Shown: piece after piece, positions 47,961 to 58,745 of the stretch | How the letters are laid out: every line of letters starts with the position of its first letter | Position numbering within the stretch: the stretch's first letter is position 1 | Assembly (NCBI GenBank): GCA_951804985.1 | Contig: OX638134.1 | Location: 77,851,679 to 77,915,678, forward strand | DNA: 64,000 bases | Reading direction: 5' to 3' | Origin: Dryomyza anilis | Lineage: Eukaryota; Arthropoda; Insecta; Diptera; Dryomyzidae | Translations under genes and position numbers: made by a program | The notes under the pieces: generated by a model | Seen by the model: only the letters and a program-made list of their open reading frames with translations | Database searches by the model: none | What the model was told of the DNA's origin: nothing

Positions 47961-49049
47961 ACTAGTCACATTAAAAATCACGACACCACATATCTATTTA
48001 AATCAAGCTTACTACTAGGCTTCATACTTAAATCCACTAAAATAATTCGTCTCAAAAATTTGGTAATTATTGTCAACTAAATAAAAACATATTTTATATT
48101 GCAAATAAATTAATTTTCCTATTTACAAATAAAACTAAGCTTTTTCTAATCAATTTTAAAACCTTCAAATATTTATAGAATTATATTTATTAATAAAACA
48201 TAATTGTTATTGTGGTAAACGCCTTCTAGCAACCAATAACAAAGTTATTTTTAGCATTAACAACACAAATAAAAATATAAAAATAAATTCTATAAATATT
48301 ACAAAATAGATTCTCAACATTTTTCACAGTCAATGTCGGACACCTGCCTCAAACTGTCGACGAAACGTTTGCTATTGAGGAGTGTATGGGGAGATGTGTT
48401 TGATCCATTGATAGTGAAGCTATTTGGGGGTGCTATTGAAAAGTAGACCGTTACATATGTGAAATCCCAGCAATAAAACTGTCACCGCAACAAATCCAAA
48501 ACGTAAACGCATTACAACAATTGACAGGAGATTGTAAAATATTTGAGTGGTCGGGTAGAAGGGAGATCGATTGGTAGGCTGGTCGATTGGTAGATAGATT
48601 GACTAGGGAATCGAGCCTGAAAAGTGTCAATGCAAATAAAAGGCTATAGATGAAGGTTGTTTGTTAGATTGCTGTCGTTTTCTATTTGGTTGTATTCAGC
48701 AATTTTTGAAGATTTTGCGCATGTTGATGGGAGATTTATTAGTTTTATGTGGCTTATTTGTTTGAGGTGTAAAACTATTTTTTATATTAAACTCTATAGT
48801 TTTCAATACACTGCAGTTGGACAAATACAAACATGTGCATAATTTATTTCAATATTTTAAAAATTTTGATTGGTTTATACTTTGAAAAATGTAAATTTAA
48901 TAATAAAAAAATGCAGATCTTTTTTTAATATTATTTTTAGTCATTAACAGTTCGAGGTATTCTAAAACAACTAAGTGCCAGTCAAAATATTATCATAAAC
49001 AGAATATTTTCTAATATAAAAATAAAAAAAAATATTAGAAACCACATTA
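47961..49049. other. AT-rich and unique-looking DNA
   Basis: Bases 48310-48640 are of average complexity (GATCGATTGGTAGGCTGGTC words) and may be unique host DNA. The remainder is AT-rich. No supported gene. Confidence 0.45.
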
Positions 49050-49400
49050 AAATTCGGCTCAATACAAATTAAATTCACCGCACATAAACTCCTCACACCA
49101 AAATTTACTACACTTCAATTCATCATACTCAAATTCACCGCACTAAAATTCACCACACTGTTATTCACCAGATTTAAATTCACCGCATATAAATTCACTA
49201 CACTTAAATTCATCACACTTAAACTCACAAAACCTAAATTCAATACACCTGCATTCACCACACACAAACTCACCTTACTCCAACTGACCACACTCAAATT
49301 CGCCACAATCAGAATCATCTCATCTAAATTAACCACTCTAAAACACACCACACTGAATTTATCACCACACTTAAATCCGAAAGACCAAAATTCACCAAAT
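49050..49400 (-). repeat. 15-bp repeat array
   Basis: About 20 drifted units of AAATTCACCACACT, the same 15-bp family on the minus strand. The 78-codon frame here is only the translated repeat. Confidence 0.8.
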
Positions 49401-49609
49401 TTAAAAACCCATTCCGATAATACATTGATACTACACTGATACTACATAATAAAACTTTTCAGTATAATGAAACTATTTTCTGAAATAAATAACACCTTTT
49501 CTAGAAAAAGAAACAAGAAAAAAATACTTAAATGAACAAATTTTGAATTAAATAAAAAATTATTTTCTTCAATTGAGCACTTCTAAAAATGTTAAACTAT
49601 CTTCTACCA

Positions 49610-51310
49610 TAGCGATGATTTTTTTTTCCACTGTAAGATTGTCTATCATATTGCTGAAATGTTTCCAATGAATTTCCTTTCATCATTTTGATGAATTTAT
49701 TTCCCTTTATCAGGCACTTCATGATAGAAGGGTCATCTTTTGATGTTTTTTTTTATTCAATAAACGTACTTCCATCACATTGATGATTTTTTAATGAATG
49801 GTTTAGCATCATATTGATAAATTTTCTTCCAATGAAAGATCTTTCATCATCTTGATGAATTTGTTTTCTTTCATCAAATCCTTTAACATGAAAGTTTTTA
49901 TTTTCATTTAAATTTATTTTTTTTTAATAATCGGACTTTCGTGATATTTATGAACTTTTACACTTAACGAACTTTCATTATATTGATGAATTTGTTTGCA
50001 CAGCTGGTTCTTTCATCATTTTAAAAAATTTCTTCCATTGAACGGTATTTCATAATATTGATGAATTTGTTTTCACTGAACGTACTTTCATAATACTGCT
50101 AAATTGGTTTACACTTATAGATTCAACGCTATTTCATAATATTGATGAATTTGTTTTCACTGGACGGACTTTAATAATACTGCTAAATTTGTTTACCCTT
50201 ATAGATTGTTCATCATAATAATGTATTTGATTCTACTGAAAAATACTGCATATATAAGATGTATTTCATCCACCGAACAGTTTATTATCATAATAACAGA
50301 TTTGTTTTCACTGAACAGACTTTCATCATATTGATGAATTTGTATCAAATGAACTGTCTTTTAACATTTTGATGAACATTCTTTGTATTACTTAATGGTT
50401 TTTCATAGTATTTATGATTTTTTCTACTGAAAGGACTTTCTTCACATACATATCTATTTTTCATCATATACATAAATTTCTTTTCTCTTATTGATAAATT
50501 TGTCTGAACATACATTCATCATATTGATGACATTTTTTTTGTTTCACTGTACAGACTTTCATCACATTGAAGATTTTTACCCACCCAATGAATATTCATC
50601 ATATTGATGAAATGGTTTTCACTGAACATCCTATCATCATATTAATGATATTTTTTGTTTCACTGAATTAGATTTCATCATATTACGGACTACTGAACGG
50701 ACATTCACCAGACTGATGAATTTTTTTTCACTGAACGCTCTTTTATAATGATATTTTTTTGTTTCATGAATGAGCTTTCATCATATTAATGATTTACCTA
50801 CTGAACGGACATTCATCAGACTGATGAATTTTTTTCACTGAACGCTCTTTTATTAAAGGGATCAATTGGTTTGCTGCCAATGGATTTACATCATTTTGAT
50901 AAATTTAATTTCACTGAATGTATTTTTTACAAAACTGATGAATTCGTTTCACTAATTGGTTTTTCATTACATTGATGTATTTGATTATAATGAACGATAT
51001 TGCATATCATATATACAATATCATTATATATGAGATGAATTTATGAATTTTGCATTTTTCCACTGAACATTTTATCATCATATTTATGTATTTTTTTCCA
51101 TTTAACAGACTTTCATCACATTGATGAATTTTTGCACTGAACGTACTATCATCATATTAATGAAATTTTATTGTTTCACTGAATGGTCTTTCATGATAGT
51201 TATGATTTTAACAACTTAAAAGACTTACTTCACATTGATAGTTTTTTTCACTGAAATATTTTGCATCATATAAATAAATTTCTTCATCATATTGATGAAT
51301 TTTTCTTGAA
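49610..51310 (+). repeat. Degenerate 38-40-bp repeat with TTCATCA hairpins
   Basis: More than 30 irregular units of CTTTCATCATATTGATGAAT followed by TTGTTTTCACTGAACGGA. Each good unit holds TTCATCA and TGATGAA three bases apart, a 7-bp inverted repeat. Units have drifted and vary in length. No coding capacity. Confidence 0.8.
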
Positions 51311-52350
51311 ATAATTATTTTTATATTAAGTTTTTGCTGTATGCACCCAGCTGAAAAGTCATAAACTTTAATAGAGCAAAAAAAAATAATAATAAAAAAA
51401 AAGACGTTACCATATTGAATTTAATTTTTGCAGTTTATGTTTTCCTTTTTTCATTTTGATGTTGATTGTTATTACTACAGGGTGGTTTTAGCAGAAACAA
51501 TTTATTTTATTGGTTTTTTTTCTAAATTTTTTACATTTTATCATTTTTATTCTTGGCTTTGCTAACGTGACAATAATGTTGTTGGTGTTACAGTGTTTTG
51601 TTGCTCATGTTGCTGTTTTTGTTGGTGTTACTATCGTTGTTGTGTTGCTCTTATTGTTTTTGTTGTAGTGTCTATTTGTTTATCAGGCTCACTTTCCGTT
51701 CTCTCGCTCACATGGTCTTCTTATCGCCACCCCCTGCCACCACAACACTTTTGCCAACTGTTTGGCGCTCAATTCCCCCGAATTGTTGGCAAGTGCCGTT
51801 TTGTGGCGTTGGGTGGTAGGGTTGCCACATATGCGGCTGTGTGTTTGGCGTTTATAGGAAAATCTGTTTTGGGTTGCTTTGTCTGTCGGTATCATTCATA
51901 TGTATGAATGAACGAATGGTTGGGATGGATGGATGTTTGTGTTATGAGTATCTGCAGTTATGCACGTAGCTTAGTTTGTATGTATTTGCCTCATATAAAT
52001 GTCAAAATGTCTGTGTGTTTGTTTGTTGTGTATGTCTGTTTGACAGTCTGTCTATTCGACTGTTCGACTGTCTGTTCATATGTATGACACACAGGCAGGC
52101 AGCATTTTATATGCCATGGAAAATTTATACTATATGACAAATGTTGTTTTTGTGATAACATATTATTATCATTGTTGTTGTAGTTGCCTTATGTCATACC
52201 ATTTTACAGAACAACTTCGTCCTTAGCATCTGATTTGTTGTTTTTGTTGTTGATGCCGTCTTTTTTTTCATTTTGTTCTTCTTGTTGTTAGCAACATCAT
52301 TTTAATGTGCGCAAACTTGAAGCATCTTTGGTGGTGACAGGGTGCTGCAA
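51311..52350. other. Opa-type unique island
   Basis: TTGTTGTTG and GTTGCTGTTTTTGTTGGTG runs, with a GC-richer stretch at 51690-51860. GTCTGTCT/GACTGTTCGACTG words lie at 52020-52085. Frames of 68-104 codons on both strands are Cys, Leu or Val rich with no domain. No gene is called. Confidence 0.45.
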
Positions 52351-53900
52351 AAATTGAATTTTCAGTGAAAAATTGAATTTTTAAGTGAAAAATTGAATTT
52401 TTAGTGAAAAATTAAATTTTTAGTGAAAAATTAAATTTTTAGTGAAAAATTGTATTTTTAGTGAAAATTTGATTTTTAATGAAAAATTGAATTTTTAGTG
52501 AAAAATTAAATTTTTAGTAAAAATTAAATTTTAAGTGAAAAATTAAATTTTTAGTGAAAAATTAAATTTTTAGTGAAAAATTAAATTTTTAGTGAAAATT
52601 GAATTTTTTAGTGAAAAATTAAATTTTTTAGTGTAAATTGAATTTTTACTGAAAAATTAAATTTTTAGTGAAAAATTAAATTTTTAGTAAAAAATTGAAT
52701 TTTTAGTGAAAAATTGATTTTTAGTAAAAAATTGAATTTTTAGTGAAAAATTGAATTTTTAGTGAAAAATTCAATTTTTAGTGAAAAATTCAATTTTTAG
52801 TGAAAAATTAAATTTTTAGTGAAAAATTAAATTTTTAGTGAAAAATTAAATTTTTAGTGAAAAATTGAATTTTTAGTGAAAAATTGAATTTTTAGTGAAA
52901 AATTGAATTTTTAGTGAAAAATTGAATTTTTAGTGAAAAATTGAATTTTTAGTGAAAAATTGAATTTTTAGTGAAAAATTGAAGTTTTAGTGGAAAATTG
53001 AATTTTTAGTGAAAAATTGAATTGTTAGTGAAAAATTGATTTTTTATTGAAAATTTGAATTTTTATTGAAAAACTGATTTTGCAGTGAAAAAATAATTAA
53101 TAGTGACAATTTTAATGTTTTGTGAAAAATTGAATTTTAGTGTAAAATTGAATTATTAGTGAAAAATTGAATTTATAGTGAAAAATTGAACTTTTAGTGA
53201 AAAATTGAATTTTTATTGAAAAATTGATTTTTAGGGAAAAATTGAATTTTTAGTGAAAAATTGAATTTTTAGTGAAAAATTGAATTTTTAGTGAAAAATT
53301 AAATTTTTAGTGAAAAATTGAATTCTTAGTGTAAAATTGAATTATTAGTGAAAAATTGAATTTTTAGCGGAAAAATTGAATTTTTAGTGAAAAATTGAAT
53401 TCTTAGTGAAAATTAAATTTTTCAGTGAAAAATTGAATTTTTAATAAAAAAATTGAATTTTATATTGAAAAATTGATTTTTAGTGAAAAATTGAATTTTA
53501 AATAAAAAAATTGAATTTTTATTGAAAAATTGATTTTTAGGGAAAAATTGAATTTATAGTGAAAAATTTAATTTTTAGTGAAAAATTTTATTTTTAGTGA
53601 AAAATTGAATTTTTAGTGAAAATTTGAATTTTTAGTGAAAAATTGAATTATTGGTGAAAAATTGATTTTTGGTTAAAAATTGAATTTTAGGTGAAAAATT
53701 GAATTTTAGTGAAATGTTGAATTTTTATGGAAAAATTTAATTTTTAGAAAAAAAATTGAATTTTTAGTGAAAAATTGAATATTTAGTCAAAATTTGGATT
53801 TTTAGTAAAAATATTAATTTTCAGTGAAAAAAATGTATTTTTATGTGACAAGTAGAATTTTAAGTGGAAATTTAACTTTTCGTAAAAAAAATTAATTTTA
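52351..53900 (+). repeat. 19-bp hairpin minisatellite array D
   Basis: Roughly 80 units of the AATTTTTAGTGAAAAATTG family, conserved at 52800-52980 and drifting after 53030. Confidence 0.95.
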
Positions 53901-55079
53901 AGTCAAATATTTGGTAATTAAAATTAAAAAGCAGCATTTTTACAAAGTCAGAAACATCATTTTTTTATATTAAATGTGAAACTGATTTTACAAAACTAAG
54001 ATAATTCTAAATTAAAAAAATAATATTTAATAGAAAATATATTTCTTAATTTGAGAAATATTTTCTTAATACTTGATTTATTTTATAAAATCGAGAAAAT
54101 ATTTTCACAATTTGTTAAACTTTTTCCGAAACTTTTAAAAATTATACATTCTACTTGGCATTTTTTGCTACTACATTTTTTTAAAGATTTTTATTTTATT
54201 TTTAAAAAAAGACATTAAAAAATATTAAATCACCCAGTAGCCAAATTTAAATAAATTTCATTTTGTATAACTTTAGTTGCCGTCGACATTTTAACATTTT
54301 CTTGTAGCTGTTCGTTGTAGCTGGTGCAATGTGTAAATGTGAAATATTTTATATTAACAAACACAAACACAGCAACACTTACATGCTACACTCACACTGA
54401 CACACACGCACACACACAGTCACCATACGTTTGTGCTTAAAATGCCAAAGAAACGTCGTCATTTTCATTTATGTTTTTTTCAGTTTTTTTTCCTTCTTCC
54501 TTTTTTTCTGTGGCAGCTTAAAAAGTAATAAAAAAGGACAACAAAAGTAGCAGTAACAGTAGCAGCAGCAAAAAGTAGCAGCAACTGTAAAAAAAATTGC
54601 AGAATGGCAGAAGTTTTTCATTTTCATGCAGCCCACTTTTTTTTATGCTGTGACTCGTAACTTCGACGTTCCACGTTTTTCATTGGTTTTTTTTTTATTT
54701 TTTTTTATGCTGCTCATTGTTTTCGCTCCCATTTCGTTAGCTTCCAGTTTTTAGTGAAACATTTTTTCCTATTTCGTTGCTTTTTTTCTTCTTCTTCTCC
54801 ATATTTATGTTGCTTACGTGCAGCGCGGCACCTACTCGTCAAAACTCCACGACCTCATACAGGAGGAAAGCCTAAACCTCCGCCACACCGACAGCAGCTC
54901 CAGCGCATGTTTTTACTTGTGGCATTAAAATATTTCGATCGTAAAAACAGCAGCAGCACAAGCGGCGAAAGAATGAAAACATTAATGCTAGGGGGCGCTA
55001 CAGGCGGCACTATAGAAAACATGTATTAGGAATAGAAAACATGTATCAGGATAACTTAAATTTTATTTTTTTTACTAAG
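53901..55079. other. AT-rich DNA then opa-type island
   Basis: AT-rich to 54260, then more complex DNA with a CA-rich run (54389-54418), AGTAGCAGCAGCAAAAAG at 54560, and a GC-richer stretch at 54820-55020. The 91-codon frame at 54754-55029 lacks a domain. No gene is called. Confidence 0.45.
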
Positions 55080-55365
55080 AATTAAAATGTTCAACACAAA
55101 TTTACTTTTTCAATAAAAATTAAAATTTTCACTATAAATTAAATTTTTCACTAAAAAGTAAATTTTTCACTAAAAATTAAATTTTTCACAATAAATTAAA
55201 TTTTTCTCAATAAATTAAATTTTTCACTATAAATTTAATTGTTCACTATAAATTGGAATTTTCACTAGAAATTCAATTATTCACTAAAAGTTCAACTATT
55301 CACAAAAACTTTTATTTTTCACTAAAAATTCTAATTTACGCTAAAAATTCGAATTTACACTAGAA
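55080..55365 (-). repeat. 19-bp minisatellite array E, left part
   Basis: About 15 drifted units in inverted orientation (TTTTTCACTAAAAATTAAA). The array resumes at 58690-58745 after the RTE insertion, so it was split by the transposon. Confidence 0.85.
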
Positions 55366-55394
55366 ATTTATTTACTTACTTACTTAAATGGCCC

Positions 55395-58300
55395 TTACAA
55401 CCGTGGATCGGTTTTGGCCGCTGAGATGAAGCCGCGCCAGTCGGATCTGCTTTGCGCGCGCTGACGCCAGTTAGAAATACCAAGCGTTGCCAGGTTGTCC
55501 TCAACTTGGTCTTTCCAACGCAGATTTGGACGCCCTCTTCTACGTTGTCCACCTTCGAGTTTCGATTCAAGCACCTTCTTGGCTGGAGTGTTTTCATCCA
55601 TTCGTTCGACATGACCTAGCCAGCGAAGCCGCTGGATCTTGATGCGCTTGACTATGTCAATGTCGTCGAATAGCTCATACAGCTCGTGGTTCATCCTGAT
55701 TCGATACTCGTTAGCAAAGCAGATAGGGCCAAAGATTTTACGGAGAATCTTTCTCTCGAACGCTCCCAGTACTCTCTCATCGGTGGTGGCCAGCGTCCAT
55801 GTTTCTGCACCATAAAGTAGGACGGGCATGATGAGTGACTTGTAGAGTGTTATTTTTGTCCGGCGAGAGAGGGCTCTGCTTCTCAATTGCCTACTGAGCC
55901 CAAAGTAGCACCTGTTGGCAAGAGTTATTCTCCGTTTGATCTCCAGGCTGACGTCGTTGTTGCTGTTTACGCTGGATCCCAGATAGACGAAGTCCTTCAC
56001 AATGTCGAACTTGTGGGTGTCAAAATCAACTTTTTGTCCAAGACGCACGGACTCTTTTTTGCTTGTTGACACAAGGAACTTCGTCTTGTCCTCGTTCACC
56101 GCTAGACCCATTCGACGCGACTCTTTCTCCAATCTGGAGAATGCTGCGCTGACTGCTCGTGTGCTCCTGCCAATGATATCAATATCGTCGGCATATGCGA
56201 GCAGCATGACACTTTTGTTGAGGATAGTGCCGCTTTGACGGAGTTCGGCAGCTCGAACTATTTTCTCCATCAATAAGTTAAAAAAGTCGCACGATAGGGA
56301 GTCACCCTGTCTGAAACCTCGTTCGGTATGAAATGGCTCGGAGAGGTCTTTTCCTATTCTCACTGAGCAACGTGTGTTGCTCAGGGTCATCCTGCAAAGC
56401 CTTATAAGTTTCGCAGGTATACCGAACTCAGACATTGCGGCGTATAATCGTTCCCTTATCGGAGTGTCGAAGGCGGCTTTATAGTCGACTAATAGGTGGT
56501 AGGTGTCGATCTGTTTTTCTAGGGTCTTTTCCTGGATTAGGCGCAATGTGAAAATCTGGTCTATGGTGGACTTACCAGGTCTGAAGCCGCACTGATAAGG
56601 TCCAATCAGTCTGTTGACGATGGGCTTCAGTCTTTCACATAATACGCTCGATAGAACCTTGTATGCGATATTGAGTAGGCTGATCCCACGGTAGTTGGCG
56701 CAGATAGTGGGATCCCCTTTCTTAAGGATTGGGCAGAGTACACTGAGGTTCCAGTCACTTGGCATGCTTTCATCCGACCATATTCTGCTTACGAGCTCGT
56801 GCATGCTCTCTATTAGCTCTTCGCCTCCGGTCTTAAACAATTCAGCAGGCAGGCCATCAGCACCTGCGGCTTTGTTGTTTTTCAGCCGAGCAATGGCTGT
56901 TCTGACCTCGTCATGGTCGGGTGGCGGAATCTCAACGTCGTCATCAAGTACTGGGGTTGCCGGGTTTGCTTCTCTATCGGTGGAATTGAGGTCATCATCA
57001 CCGGTCAGCAGTTTAGAGAAGTGATCCCTCCATATTTTCAGTGTGCTCTGGATATCTGTCACTAGATTTCCGTTCTCATCTTTACAGGAAGAGGCTCCGG
57101 ATGTTGAACCTCCGGCTAGGCGTCTTATTTTCTCGAAGAATTTTCGAGCCTCATTCCTGTCCCCATGCATCTCAATCTCCTCACACTCACGTCTTTCTGC
57201 CTCGCTTTTTTTACGCCTGAAAAGACGTCTCTCTTCCCTCCTCTTCTCTTTGTATCGCTCCTTCGCAGCTCGCGTAGCTACTGACTGCAGGGTGGATTTG
57301 TACGCAGCGTCTTTCTCTGCAGTGGCCGCGCGACACTCTTGGTCATACCACTGATTCCTCAGGGGGCGTTGGAATCCAAGCACCTCTTCGGCAGCCGTAC
57401 GCATAGAGCAGGAGATATGATTCCACTGCGCGCTTATATCATCGAGAGGAGGAGTGCTTTGTCTAAGCAGGTGTGAGAGTCGAGTGGAAAAGGCTTGCGT
57501 TGTCTGTTGTGATTGCAGCTTTCCGACGTCTAGCTTTCTCTGCGTTTGGTTCCGTACGTTCTTCGCAGCGCTTAAGCGTGTGCGGACCTTGGCTGCTACA
57601 AGGTAATGATCCGAGTCCATATTGGCACCTCGGATAGTGCGTACGTCCATCACGCTTGAAGCGTGCCTTCCGTCAATCACAACGTGATCAATTTGATTTC
57701 GAGTTTTTTGATCGGGCGACAACCATGTGGCCTTGTGGATATCGAAATGTTCGAATCTAGTGCTACTAACTACCATGTTTCGTGCTGCGGCGAAGTCGAT
57801 TAGCCTCGTTCCGTTATCGGAAGTGTTGGCATGGAGGCTAAATTTTCCGATTGTGGGACAATAGATGGCTTCTCTGCCCACCTTGGCGTTAAAATCGCCT
57901 AGCACGATTTTGATATCGTGGCGGGGGCAGCGCTCGTATGCGTTGTCTAGGCGCTCGTAGAAGCGCTCTTTTGTCTCGTCATCTTTCTCGTTCGTCGGAG
58001 CGTGTGCACAAATTAGGCTGATATGGAAATATTTAGCCTTGATGCGGATAGTTGCGAGCCTTTCGTCCACGGGCGTGAACCTAGAGACAAGGTGGCGGAG
58101 TCTCTTGCCGACCACAAATCCACATCCAAATTCGTGTCTCTCCGCATGGCAGCTGTAGTAGATATCACAGGACGCTTGTTTCGAACAGCCCTGTCCCGTC
58201 CATCGCATCTCCTGGATAGCGGTGATGTCAGCCTTATATTTTTCGAGGACATCTGCCAGCTGGATAGAGGCACCTTCCCTATAAAGGGTCCGGACATTCC

Positions 58301-58403
58301 AGGTGCATATCCGTAAATCATGGTCCTTAAAACGTTTGCGTGGGTCGTCATCGTTGTAATCGGTCGTTATCCGAGGCTTCTTTTTTGTTTTCATTGGGCG
58401 CAT
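55395..58403 (-). CDS. RTE endonuclease-reverse transcriptase polyprotein
   Basis: A 1002-codon intact frame from ATG (complement of 58401-58403) to TAA at 55395. The frame stays open to GTG at 58439, and an in-frame TGA lies just upstream of that, so I chose the first ATG. The N-terminal apurinic-type endonuclease has ICTWNVRTL (about 32-40), EMRWTG (about 65), VLGDFNAKVG (about 167-176), IDHVVIDGRH (about 238) and SDH (about 264-266). A charged linker rich in Arg, Lys and Glu spans about 370-420. The reverse transcriptase has NNKAAGADGL (about 509), YRGISLLN (571), FRPGKS (607), DYKAAFD (640-646, first catalytic Asp), FRQGDSLS (697) and the YADD active site (737-740). The C-terminal part includes LYGAETWTL and LRWLGHVERM, common in RTE proteins. 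No stop or frameshift is seen. It nicks the target DNA and primes cDNA synthesis there. Confidence 0.93.
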   Translation of the reverse strand: MRPMKTKKKPRITTDYNDDDPRKRFKDHDLRICTWNVRTLYREGASIQLADVLEKYKADITAIQEMRWTGQGCSKQASCDIYYSCHAERHEFGCGFVVGKRLRHLVSRFTPVDERLATIRIKAKYFHISLICAHAPTNEKDDETKERFYERLDNAYERCPRHDIKIVLGDFNAKVGREAIYCPTIGKFSLHANTSDNGTRLIDFAAARNMVVSSTRFEHFDIHKATWLSPDQKTRNQIDHVVIDGRHASSVMDVRTIRGANMDSDHYLVAAKVRTRLSAAKNVRNQTQRKLDVGKLQSQQTTQAFSTRLSHLLRQSTPPLDDISAQWNHISCSMRTAAEEVLGFQRPLRNQWYDQECRAATAEKDAAYKSTLQSVATRAAKERYKEKRREERRLFRRKKSEAERRECEEIEMHGDRNEARKFFEKIRRLAGGSTSGASSCKDENGNLVTDIQSTLKIWRDHFSKLLTGDDDLNSTDREANPATPVLDDDVEIPPPDHDEVRTAIARLKNNKAAGADGLPAELFKTGGEELIESMHELVSRIWSDESMPSDWNLSVLCPILKKGDPTICANYRGISLLNIAYKVLSSVLCERLKPIVNRLIGPYQCGFRPGKSTIDQIFTLRLIQEKTLEKQIDTYHLLVDYKAAFDTPIRERLYAAMSEFGIPAKLIRLCRMTLSNTRCSVRIGKDLSEPFHTERGFRQGDSLSCDFFNLLMEKIVRAAELRQSGTILNKSVMLLAYADDIDIIGRSTRAVSAAFSRLEKESRRMGLAVNEDKTKFLVSTSKKESVRLGQKVDFDTHKFDIVKDFVYLGSSVNSNNDVSLEIKRRITLANRCYFGLSRQLRSRALSRRTKITLYKSLIMPVLLYGAETWTLATTDERVLGAFERKILRKIFGPICFANEYRIRMNHELYELFDDIDIVKRIKIQRLRWLGHVERMDENTPAKKVLESKLEGGQRRRGRPNLRWKDQVEDNLATLGISNWRQRAQSRSDWRGFISAAKTDPRL

Positions 58404-58486
58404 AGGTTTTTTCCGTGGTGGGACCCAAACCCAACGCACGAACCCTCACTCTGAGGGAGATGCTCGCCACTCACTTTAGCCGACTT

Positions 58487-58639
58487 CTACACCGGGTGGT
58501 GTAGAGCGCCGTTTCCAGGGACTTCCACGAGGAGGACTTCCACCGAAGTGGAGGTGTCACCATTTGACAATTTGTCAATTCTGGTGACCAGTGAGTTGAC
58601 TTGAGACGACACCGACAAGGATTGCGCTGGCTTCGCCAT
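58487..58639 (-). CDS. Short upstream ORF in the RTE leader
   Basis: A 50-codon frame starting ATGGCGAAGCC (complement of 58639) and ending TAG at 58487. It lies 83 bases upstream of the main ATG and in a different frame. The peptide begins MAKPAQSLSVSSQVNSLVTR and has a mixed Ser/Val/Thr composition with no domain that I recognise. RTE elements such as nematode RTE-1 are known for a very small first ORF, so this may be its counterpart. It may equally be a leader uORF affecting translation, or chance. The Kozak-like context (AACATGG) is good. Confidence 0.45.
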   Translation of the reverse strand: MAKPAQSLSVSSQVNSLVTRIDKLSNGDTSTSVEVLLVEVPGNGALHHPV

Positions 58640-58689
58640 GTTGAAGCACTCAGACACGTTGCCTTGTGATAATCGCCCCCATTTATTTA

Positions 58690-58745
58690 TTCACAAAAAA
58701 TTCAATATCGAAAATGAAATTTCTCACTAAAAATGCAAATTTCAC
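58690..58745 (-). repeat. 19-bp minisatellite array E, right part
   Basis: Resumes as TTCACAAAAAATTCAATATC and TTTCTCACTAAAAATGC in the same orientation as 55080-55365, directly after the repeated ATTTATTTA. Confidence 0.75.

Larger units (their letters stand above)
55375..58680 (-). mobile_element. Apparently full-length RTE-clade retrotransposon
   Basis: A non-LTR element of about 3.3 kb on the minus strand. It has a 5' leader of roughly 280 bases with a 50-codon upstream ORF, one long endonuclease-RT ORF, a 3' UTR of only about 20 bases, and a TAAG tail (CTTACTTACTTA on +). ATTTATTTA at 55366-55374 and again at 58681-58689 looks like a 9-bp target duplication, although the left copy could merge with tail repeats. 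Size, single enzyme ORF, tiny 3' UTR and short tandem 3' tail are typical of RTE elements. It sits inside a 19-bp minisatellite. Confidence 0.9.

Noticed and set aside
56002..57354. Plus-strand frames inside the RTE region
   Set aside because: They are antisense shadows of the intact minus-strand endonuclease-RT frame.
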